Shown: positions 14,075-26,000 of the stretch, one piece after another
How the letters are laid out: every line of letters begins with the position of its first letter
Numbering within the stretch: position 1 is the first letter of the stretch
Source: Hippopus hippopus
Lineage: Eukaryota > Mollusca > Bivalvia > Cardiida > Cardiidae
Length of the DNA: 64,000 nt
Direction: 5' to 3'
NCBI GenBank assembly: GCA_946811185.2
Contig: OX328097.1
Span: 55,023,063 to 55,087,062 of the forward strand
Made by a program: the position numbers and the translations under genes
The notes under the pieces: model-generated
Told to the model about the DNA's origin: nothing
Database searches by the model: none
What the model saw: only the letters and a program-made list of their open reading frames with translations

Positions 14075-17000
14075 ATATTGTTTGGTTGACTATCTGACTT
14101 TGCTTGGTGTTTCAACAATATTTCAGTTATTGTGGTGGCTAATGCACCAATCCATACATTTCTGGAATTTCTTTACCATGACATCACAAAACCCTTCTGG
14201 CCACTGGCCGCTTCCTTGCATAAACTGAGTACAAACAACTTTTTTCATTGAAAAAAGGAAGACTTTTGATCCTTTCACTCTCAATTCTCAACAGAAAAAA
14301 AGCTGAGATTTAAACTCACAACTCCTTGATATCTGGTCCTGCCCACTGCTACCGAGCTATTGATATTACATGAAGAAATTGAACTCATTGCCAATGCCAG
14401 TGGCTATAAAATAATCCACGTACCTATTTATGATCCGTTTATTTTCTACATACTGGTAGGAGACTGGGCTCTCAATGTTCAGGTCAAGCTCTGTATCTTT
14501 GGCTTCTTCCAGGATTTTCTGTATCTCAGGATCAGGCCCATTATCAGATACGGATTCTGTGCATGAAAACAGTCTCTTCTCTATCATTACATGTCGGCAC
14601 TTGTAACCCTTACCATACAATCCTGAGTTTTTACTACTCTGACAGAAAAGCCTTTTGAAAACATTGTGGGAAAAGGTGAAAATGCTGGAAACCTGCATTT
14701 TCTCCTTTTCCCACAAGGTTTTCTTTCATTTCAACAAAATCAATCATTATTTTTGCTTCATGTAAATGATAACTCCATAGCACACAATCCTTACTTTTAA
14801 TGACTCTATGGAAAAGGCCTTTTAAAAACATGGTTGAAAAAGAGAAAATGCTGGAAACTAACATTTTCTCCTTTTCCCGCAATGTTTTCCATCTCTCCAA
14901 AGGTGAATTTCTATTGTTGAGTCACGATTATTTTGTTTGTCTGCAAAAGCTTTCAAGGTGGGAAAGTCTAAAATTTTGTCGTTTAGTAAAGCAATAACTA
15001 ACAAAAGCATAATAACAGACTTGTCCTCATTGAAAGCATCTGCAGAATCACAAATTTAAGGAGGATTTGTCTTTGAAAAGAGTTGAAAAATATTGTGGGA
15101 AAAGGAGAAAATGCACTGGTCATCACAAGACAAGTCTTCTGAACAAGGACAACTTTGAAAACATCCCTGTAAATTCTGGATTATCAATATATATTGGGCT
15201 TTCAGACATGGATACATGAGAAAAATATTGTGGCCATAGGAAGTCATGCTTGATGCAGGCATTTAAACAATTCCACACTTTACAAAGTTGTTTGGAGAAT
15301 GAAATTAATGAGAACACAGTCAGTGTTCATCAAATATCCCAAAGAACAATCTTAACTCTTTACCAAACGACAAAATTTTAGACTTGTCCAAATTGAAAGC
15401 ATTTGCAGACGACAAAATAAATGTGACTCAAAAATTGAAACTTGACTTTGAAAGAGTAGAAAACATTGTGGGAAAAGGAGAAAATGCTGGTTACCAGCAT
15501 TTTCTCCTTTTCCCACAGTGTTTTCAGAAGGCACCTTCCTTGGGGTCGTTAAAACCAGGGAGTGTTTGGTAAAGGGTTAATCTTCATATCTGAGAATTTC
15601 TAAATTTGAAATCAATACAGTTTTCTGATAGGCTAAACCAAATAAGTCAGCTATTTAGAAGTTGTGTTACTTTCAAATTTAGAAAATTTTGGGGAATAAG
15701 ACTAAGGACATTCTAAAGAATGGTTGGTGAATATTCATCCCAGATGGCATTTTGGGCAGGCTAGACTTTATTTAAAGTTTATGTTAAACTGAGCTGGTGG
15801 TCCTATATCAATTCAGCAGGCTAGACTTCATTAAACTGAGCTGGTGGCCCTGAATCAAATTAAACAACATATTAAAATTAGAAGTGCACTAACCCTAACA
15901 GAGATAAAAGCTGCTGCTGGCAATTTAGACCAAGATAAGACAGCATAGACCTTGCAGTCTGAATTTAGATCTATATTGTCTGCCATCTTAAAGATTCTGG
16001 CAAAAAAAAACAGCTTCTAAATTGTAAAAATTATCTTGGATTTCACTTCCTACTATTTTGATTCAAACCACATGGCTGACACATTACCTGTGTATTCATT
16101 GCTGTCTTCGTTGGAGTCCGTCTGCACTTTGGATGCCTTCTGTACTACTCTGGTGTCAGGTAAAGGGGGTCCATATTCTGTGATTATACATGAATCTTAT
16201 TGATAATAGCAATTCTGTAGTATAACCCTATCCAAAATGATCCAATGGTTTTCTGATCCTATGGAAGAGTGGTATAGAAAACATAGTAAGAAAAGGAGAA
16301 AATGCAGGTAACCTGCATATTTTCCTTTTCCTACCATGTTTTCTAAGCTTTCAAAAACAAGTGTAATTATTCGAGTTACATTTGGCTTGTAACACATGAA
16401 AAGGGGCATTCGGACATTTGTGTAAAGTGTCGTCTCGTATCAGCCTGCGCTGTCCGCGCAGGCTAATCAGAGACGACACTTTCCGTTTTTATGTAATTTT
16501 CTGTTTCACGCAAGTTTACTGTAAGACAAAATCTAATGTAGTCGTAAAGTGCCATCTCGGATTAGCCTGCGCTGACTGCGCAGGCTGATCCGAGACGACA
16601 CTTTACGCAAATGTCTGAATGCCCCTTTTCCCGTGTTGCAAGCCGATTACAAGTACCTTGTTGTCTACAAAAGCTTTTATATACCAGTATAAATTTTGAT
16701 GTCTGTAAAAGGATTAACAGCTATGAGTCATGCTCTGGCAAAATGGGGCTTAATACATCTCCGTGATTCATTATACCAAGCAAGTCATAACTTACATATG
16801 GATCAATAAAATCCATTTTGACTAACAATCAACAGGATCTGGAGGTAGAATGCTCCTTGGACACTCAAAAAATTGACTATATGTATAGGCAAAAAGTTTC
16901 GGCCTATGTCAGCCTTGTCCAGACTGCGCAGGCTGACATGGGTCGATACTTTTGCAGATGCCCTAGCCCCCTTTCACAGAGATGGCTCATTGTGTTGAAT

Positions 17001-20000
17001 TCACGTAAATTAGATCATAACGATATAATTAATGTGTCACTTTTTTCTCAATTTTCAAAAGACATCTGTTTTTAGTGATCCTGGGGTAAAAGATCATCTC
17101 ATGTTTAAGGTTCAAATCCTGCCACGAGCAAGGTTGATCTTTGGAACAACTCACATCATGGTTCAGGCATCTGTTTGATTCCGACAAATTTCAACAGCAC
17201 AATCATGAACAGTGCTTGATTCAAGTGGTATATCTATAAACTTGGATCACAGTTGAAAGGTTTAATTTAAGCAGTTCTTCAACTCTTGTTTTTCTTGAGC
17301 TGTATTTCAAATCTTATTTCAAATCTTTTAAGACCAGACTCCTGATTGGCTTAGAGTTTAGGGCCCGCGCTACCGTTCGCCATTTTCGCCAAATGCGAAA
17401 ATTCTGAACAAGTGGCGAATCGTTTCTTTAACTGGCGAAAATAAGTGGCGAAAGTTTTTTTTTATAGGCAATTCTTCAGTTTTTGTCTCAACTCACGAGA
17501 CAAGTGGAAAAAGGGTGAAGCAGGGAACAAGCTACAGGGCGACGTGGGCGAAGAAGTCACCTTCAATGGCTCAACTTTGCCTCGTCAACCTTGCTCGGCG
17601 AAAAAACTTCGCCTTAAAAAATTCCCGACCTGGCTATATTCATGAAATATTGGCTATCTAAGACAAAGGGTGACGCCAGTTATCCTTTATCAACTTTGTA
17701 AATTTAGACAAGACAGCAGAGTGTTACGATCCATATCTGTTACTAACTCGCTAAATCCACCCCTTTATCCCACGAAAATCTGTCTTTTTTTCCGCAGGTA
17801 AAGCGTCTGCTTATTTGTTTAAATGACGTCAGACGATCAGTACTGATTCTCAATATATGAATAGTCGTAAAATAAAGCAGAATTACCTCTTCTTACTGCT
17901 GGAGATATTCTTTAAAAATATTTTTCAATAAATTACAATGATGGATGGTAAATCAAAGGATTAAAAAATCTTGAAAACAATCATTTGCCTTCCTCACATC
18001 GTCAGCTCAAGCAAAATCTGCAGTGCAGTGTTCTATTTATAGCATTCTATTTTTAGAATACACTACACCTTTTCCTTCCTATCAGCTGTTTTATTGACTA
18101 TATAGATTACATCTCTGTAAACCTTGTTAAGTTTAATTCTTTTAAATTTTACCAAGTCCTAGTTATGTTTTTGAATCAAGATTGTGGTTGGTCCTCATTA
18201 CAGCCGTGAAGAAGTTTTTTTTCCTTTTCTCATCACTCTGGACATTATTTGTAATATGATGAGAAATGTCAGGGTTTGAAGTAATGTGTGACTATGCATC
18301 AATGGGGTCATAAATTACAAGGCAATCAAAACCCATTGGTCAGATAATGTTCTTTTGAGTCAACAAGTAGATAAAAATCCTTCTCATTTTTTTCTTTGAT
18401 AAGCAAATCATATCCAAAAGTGATAGTAAGATTCAACTGTTTTTCACTTAACGCAGGCATACAGAAATTTTTTCATCACATACTATAATTTCTCCTGTAA
18501 AGTTCATGGAAGAAATACTGTCTACTTGCAGCACAAGTCTGCTTCTAGATTCAAACAGAATTTAACTACATTGCGTTTTTACCATGGTTTTTTCTTTTGT
18601 TTGTTTTATCAACCCACACAATGCCAACTTTTTAACAACCTCAATAAAGGAGGCTTATGAAAACATTGTGAGAAATGAAAAAAATGCTAGTAACCAGCAT
18701 TTTCTCCTTTTCAAATAATGTTTTCTATCCTATCACAGACAATCTTCCACTATTTCGGCAACATTTAAAATTGATGTCTGTATATGCTTTGGGTTTGGAT
18801 GTGTCTAAAATTGTGTCATGTGCTAAAGGATTAAATCCCCATCATGAAATTTTCATCATTCATGTTTCCATGTTTGTACAAATGAATTAAAATTGAAAAA
18901 AAAAAAAACCTTGTTCTCTGTGTCTGATACCTGAACAGAATAAAGGGGGATAAATGGTGGTAAAAAGGAAAGTAGCGAAAAAGTAGAAAGAAATGGCTCA
19001 TAAATTAAGAAAAGAGGCGAAAGAAATGGTAATACATTAGGAAAAGTGGCGAAAAAAATGGCTCATAAATAAAAAAAGTGGCGAAAAGTTTTTTAAATTG
19101 GCGAAAATAGTGGCGAAAGAAAAAAAAAAGCCAGAGCAGGCCCTGGAGTTTCTCTCCTACAATAGTTTTCACCAGTTATAAATTAGTTGACCCTTGAAGC
19201 CTCTTTCACAGCAAAGTTACCTTTGCAGCCAGTGAAGATCAAGACCAGAATGCATGAAATATGCAGTCTGATTTTTAATCTAAACCAACAGCTTTCTTTA
19301 GACAATCTGAACAAAAGCAACCTTACAATTATTTGGGTCTTATTACTAGACTGAAATACCTTTTGGGTAATTTACAGGACAGGCTTTATCTGTCTGTGAG
19401 GCAGCTAGTTGCAAGATAAAGCAAATTTTATCTTATCAACTTTTTTTCTGAATTTTTTCCGACCTCACTCTTCAGTACAAACCTTGTATGTCTGGCTGGG
19501 CAAGCAAGGCATTAACCCTTTCCTACACGACAACATTTTGGATTTGCCCAAATTGAAAGCATTTTAAATGACAACTTTAACACTGACTCAAAAACTGAAA
19601 TTTAATTTTGGATTGATTGATTGATTGATTGATTGTATGGTGTTTCACACCATTTTCAACATTATATCAGTTATATCGTGGCGGCCAGTGCATCTATCCA
19701 TGCTTTCCATGAGTTTCTTTTACCAAAACTCTGCACAATACTCTTTCCAAGCTACTGGCTGCTTTCCCACATAACAATCGTCGAAACAATGGTCAGCAGA
19801 GAGAGAGGAATGAATCCTGTCGCAATGACTATCACCAATCAGAAAGAAATTGCCTGAGCCGGCGATCAAACCAGCGATCTCCTATTCTTAAGTCCTGTTC
19901 GCTACCAACTGAGCTACAAGGGCTCAGCATTTAATTTTGGCGAGGTAGAAAACTTTGAGGAAAAGGAGGAAATGTTGATTACCAGCATTTTCTCCTCTTC

Positions 20001-23000
20001 CTACCATGTTCTCAAAAGCCTTTTCCTTGTGGTCATTTTGGTAGGTATAGATTTAACCTTTAACTCTTTACCAAACGACAGAATGTTAGACTGGTCCATA
20101 TTGAAAGCATTTGCAGACAACAATTAAAACTGTCTCAATTTATGAAATTTGTCTCTGAAAGGATAGAAAACCTTGGGGGAAAAGGAGAAAATGCTGGTTA
20201 CCAGCATTTTCTCCTTTTCCCACAAGGTTTTCAAAAGCTTTTCTTCCCAGGGTCGTGAAAACCAGGACTTGTTTGGTAAAGAGTAGACCCTTAACCATGA
20301 TTTTACAGCTCTGAGGAGGAAAGCCTTTGCATACATTTTGGACAAAATGCTGGAAACCGGAATTTTCTTCTTTTCCCACAATGTTTCATGGTGTTTGATT
20401 CTTCTCTTTACCTAACGACAAAATTCTTGACAGCCCAAATCAAAACATTTGCAGACAACAAAATAACTGACACAAAAATTGAGATTTGCTTTTGAAAGGG
20501 TAGAAAGCATTGTGGGAAAAGTAGATAATGACGGTTACCAGAATTTTCTCCTTTTCCCAAGGTTGTTAAATCTCGGGATTGTTCGGTACAGGGTTAATAT
20601 GTAATGTAGCCAAATTTGTATGCAAATGCTTTTAAAGTTACTTGTAAAATTTTGTCGTCACGTAAAAAGTAAACAAATCAACTCCAGCAGGTAACTTTTT
20701 TATTCTTCCAGCAGATGACTTTTGGAAACATCTTGGCAGAAATTAGAAAGTGCTTGTTATAAGCAATTTCTACATCTGTCTCTCTGTATTTCTATTTGTA
20801 TTCATGTATTTAACTCCAACACCTTCAAGAATGTGTTCAAAACCATCTGCTTCAAATCTGATTCAAACTTAATACTGAAGTAACCAAGCACAAGTCTAAG
20901 TGTTTATGTCCCCATTCTGAACACTTGACATAATAATGAATTTATTTACAATGGCAACAAAAAAATTAAGAAAATCTCTGACATATAACAGAACCATCTT
21001 AGTAATGATAAAAAGATTGTCGAAAGGAAAAAAATGCTGTCATAATCCTTTTCTGACCTCTTCAGCAAAACAATTCTATGTTTTAAGAACCCTCAAGGAG
21101 AAGACTGTTGAAAACATTGTGGGAAAAGGAGAAAATTCTGGTTACCAGCATTTTCTCCTTTTACCACAATGTTTTCTACCCAATCAGAGAAAAAATTTCG
21201 ATTTTTGAGTCAAATCTAATTTGTAGTCAGCAAATACTTTCAATATGAAAGAGAGAGGAAAAAAAAGGTCAACTGGTAAAGAAGTAATGCAAGTGCCTTC
21301 TAATGCCTATGTTCCACAATTTCAGAAAACAAGGCAACGATTAAAGAAGTTGTGTAAAACAAGCAATTTATCAGTTTATCCCAAAGTCCGTCTTGATTTT
21401 CAGAACATGTTTTTACCGGTATAAAAACCCGATCTTGATTTCGAAAGTTTTAAAGAAAGAAGCCTTCAACTCCTGTCCAAATATTTGAGTAATGATAATG
21501 TTATAGCAGAAAATCTACAAGGCTTTGTCTTTCTCCTTCTTCCCTCCCCTCCCCCCCCCCCCATTTCTTTTGTGTTGAACTTAAATTCAGTGGTTTAATA
21601 TTACAAATGTAACCTTTCAGTGAGTTTCAAAGAGTAAAAAACTGTATAGAGAGAAAGAGAATAGACCAGTAGATAAACAAAAGGAAAAATATTCCTCACT
21701 TGGAACATACAAGTTCATATAAGTCACGCTCTGTGAAAAAGGGGTTTAATAAATCTGCAAAAAGTATCAACCCTTGTCATCATGTGCAGTCTGCCCAGGC
21801 TGACATGGGTCAAAACTTTTTGCTTTTCGTACATTTTCTGTGTGTCAAAGGACAAGTGTATCTCATGATTTTATTGCTTGTAAGGCAAAATGGATTTTTA
21901 TGGATCTGTACTGATGTGATGACTTGCTTACGGAAATGCATTTAAATCCCCTTTTGCAAGAGCGTAGCCCATATATTTCTTTTTCCAAAATAAGTTCCAT
22001 GATAATGATGGAATAAAATTTATAATTATACTGCAAAGAAATTTCTCGTGATCTGATTGGATAATATGCCCTGAACATATATATCATGTACACTGGCAAA
22101 ACCAACGTAAAAGCAGTTTCCCTTTCGGGAGCCCCGTATACATGACTAAACTATTAACATAACATCAAAAATGGTGGCGTCGACCAAGATTAACATCAAG
22201 ATTATGCGCCAAACTGCACGTTTTACCAAGGACTCAGTGACGTCATTTCCCAGTAACGTCAATTTTCATTGAACTGGGGCACTCAGAAGGGAAATTCTAC
22301 TTCGTCAGCGTAGTCAAATTTTGAAACCAAAAAACAGGTAAAATTCGCTTAACACAGGTTGGAATGGTAAAACTTTGCAGTATAATAAATTCGTTGTACG
22401 GTCAGGTGGCAAGGGACTTGGAAACTTGTTCACGGCTGTGGTGAATCATGTCGCCATCTCGCCTTCGGCTCGGGGCGACATGATTCACCACAGCCATGAA
22501 CAAGTTTCCAAGTCCCCTGCCACCTGACTGTACAAGTAATAATGTCTGTCTCGGCTTTCCTCTTCTGATGCTACAACATGATGTATCATCTGAATACATG
22601 TATACTTTACACAATACAAATGCCCACTAGTCACCCAGCCCCTGTTCCCTGACTGAACATGTCACTGTAACAAGTGCTTGTTTTTGTTCAAAAACATCAT
22701 CATGTCCACATGTTCAGGTTTGACCCTGATGTCCAGCATTTGGTATTGGTCGGTCAGATTATACACATCGTCACTGGACAAACTGGACGCAGGAATTGTC
22801 AATATTCTCCTAGCAACTTTACTGATCCTTGGATACAAGGAATGTTTTTCCTTCCACCAGCCAAGAGGATTTTTATTACTAGCAGGCTCTGCCATGTATA
22901 CATCCAGCTCTATCTTTGCCACTTCTTCAGGAGATTTTTGTTCCTCAGGTGCTCGGATCACATCATCAAGCCAGTCATTTTCTACAGTGATGGACATGTT

Positions 23001-26000
23001 AGTCAACTCCTCACTATTGGCAGCTGTGTTAGATGTAGACGCTTCTACAGATACTTCTCTGTGTGTTTTATGTGCTGTCTCATCTGTTATATCATGATTA
23101 TCTTCCACAGTGGCATTAGAACTTTGTTTATCACTTTCAGATTCATCAGATTCTGGTTCATTGACTGCTTCATCCCCTTCAACTTCTCCTCCAGTTTCAT
23201 CATATTGTTCTGTCTTGACAACACAACGTTTGTCCTGATCATCTATCCTCTCAGACATAGAGACTGTTTGTTTCTGTTGTTGCTTTTTACCCTTTTTAAA
23301 TCTAGCTGTCCCCCCTTCCTGTTTTCTGTTTTTTCCAAACTCTTTTTCACAAAGCAATCTTACCTCCTCAAACAGGAGTGCTCTAGAAAAGTCTCTATCA
23401 TCCTGCGATAAAAATCCAATCTGTTTGGTTTGAGGATGAACCAGGCAAGCCAATAAATAAATCTCCCTGTTTGTTTTTAAAAACTTCTGAATTTGACCTT
23501 TCATCAATTGTTTAACAGAATCAATCACAGAGGTATCAGTGACATCCCTTTCCAGCACTTTTTCCAATTTGATCAAAGTTGGGATAACTTTCTGTATGGA
23601 AGGCAGTCCTTCTGCACTGGTCAATATATCTGTTGCTGTTTTAAATGGGGATAAGATTTTCACAAGGGATTCCAACACTGATTGTTCATTAAAGTTATAT
23701 AGATACCTCCTGAGATCCACTCCCTGGTTGGTGAGATCAGAGTCCATGATGGCTGCATGCAAAGCTGGGGTTTGTTCTATCAATCTTATAATCATATCTA
23801 ATGTTTTACTCCAGTCATTTGCACCGTCATCTAGTTTCAACTTTCCACCCTGAGCCTGGGGAGACAATAACACCTCTTTCTTTTTATCAAAAACATCCAG
23901 AGCCTGCTCATTGTCTTGAACTTCTTGTATCAACTCACGACCTCGTTGTATATAGGCACTGACTTCTTCTTTCTCTAGACATTTTTTCACTACTTCTTGA
24001 ACACAGTGTCCAAAACATGAGACAGTCTTCCAGTCAAGCATTTCGAAGACAGATTTTTCTGTGTTGGTATCTTTTACTACAGCTGAAAGTTTAGGTAGAT
24101 GCCATTTTAGTCTGGTTTCCTCTAGATAGTTAGCCAAACTATCTACCAGGTTATTCATATCCAAGGGTGAGGTCCTAATCACAGCCCTTTTCAGAACCCA
24201 ATCACAAGTTATGTAATGTATACTTGTGCTATCAAATAACTCGAAGGCTATGTTTGTCCAGGAATTACGGGTAATGACGCAGGACTCAGTTTGTGACAAG
24301 TCCTGTTTAAGATCATCTTTAACAACATTGTACATCATTCCTAGCTCTGCTATCAATTTCTTCCTCTTGGGAAAATGGTATTTGGGTTGCAAAGTCTTGG
24401 CGAACAATTTGAAAGCTTCATTTTCAACAAATTCAAATGGTAGAAGGTTGTCAATGAACAAATTAAAAAGACATGAATCTATTTCACCCAATTTATCCTT
24501 GCTTAGTTTTCCTTCAAGTTCTGTGCTCTCAGTTTGACACTGTTGCTCACATACACTATTTATTCCCAAACCACCAAAATTTGATTCTCGCATGTTTACA
24601 ACTGTTTGAGAGGCTCTGTCTGTCACTTCAATTTCAATCTCTTCTACAGAATACTCTGACTCCTCCCCTGACTCAACCTCAGACTCTTCCCCTGACTGCA
24701 GCTCCTCTTCCTCATTTTCTCTATCATCACTTTCATCCACATCATCAGAGCCCTCAGAATTATCTGAGTAATACTCTGAATCAGTAGTCTCCCCTGCAAT
24801 GAGAAAGTTTTGCAATTTAGTGAGCACTTATCTCATTCTATCAGTGAGCTATTTGTCTTTGTCGTTTGCATCTTATATTATAGTGCAGAGTACAAAAAGT
24901 CGATGTTTTGACTTGTGTAGAAAAATTCTAACTTCATATGAGAATTCTGAAGTAAATCTACATAAACTTTTCACCATGTAGATTACAGATAAGACTGCAC
25001 ATTCTGAACTTCTGAACAGTTTGATCTAGATCTACAGTGCTGAAAAAACATTTGAGCCATACTCTATGAAAAGTGGGCTTGATGCATCTGCAAAAAGTAT
25101 CAACCTGAGCTGAAACTTTTTGCTATTGGTCAATTTTCTGCATGTCCAAGGACCTCTAGATGCAGTAGGTTGTTAAATTTTAGAAATTTGCAAAAAGCAA
25201 CCTTTCATAGTCTTAATTACAAGTTTCTATCAATGTACAAAAACAGCCTTTTGCTTTGTTAATTGTGTGTTATGATCTATTATTTCAAAGCTCACTGATT
25301 ACGGTCTAAATGCAACACTTTCTCATCACAGTCGTCTCATGATAAACTTTCACCCATCATCTATTGTGTTCAACTGACCCAGTAACCTTTTCAGTGCAAA
25401 TGGAAAGAAGGGGCTTTTGAGGACAGTATAAATCAAGATCAAGTTGCACAGGATTTGCAGTCTAATCTGGGATCTATACAGTTTGTTTATTAAGTCAAGT
25501 CTACAGTTTGATAAGTCAAGTCTACAGAATAAAAAAATACTTTCTGTTCCAGTCAACAGTACTTTCCGCTGACAAAAAAGGTTATATTAATTTTTTTGGT
25601 GCTAAAAGACTTGGGATATCCATCAATACCTTTTCATTCACTAATGGATGCACTAAAGGAAAAATGCAATGTTTTATCCACTTCATGTATCAGTTCACAA
25701 ATACAAGTTTAAAAGTACCCACAGCTGACTATTTTTGACTCTTTACCAAACGACAAAGTTCTAGACTAGTCCAAAGTGAAATCACTAGCAGACAACAAAA
25801 TAAAGGTGACTCAAAAATTGAAATTTGCTTTGGGCTGGGTAAATAACATTTTAGGAAAAGAAGAAAATGTTGGTTACCAGCATTTTTTTCCATTCCCCAC
25901 AATCTTTTCAAAAGCTTTCTTTCTTAGGGTCATTCAAAGTCAAGATTGTATGGTAAAGCCTTAAAATCATTGCAGGTAAAAGGACAATAGCATATTTCAA

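Noticed and set aside
22674..23411. Plus-strand open frame of 245 codons
   Set aside because: Antisense shadow of the transposase-derived exon, with no family resemblance.
24794..24827. Independent start for the hAT-derived ORF at 24827
   Set aside because: The codon there is GTG, preceded directly by an in-frame TAA; the stretch looks like intron with a pyrimidine-rich acceptor.
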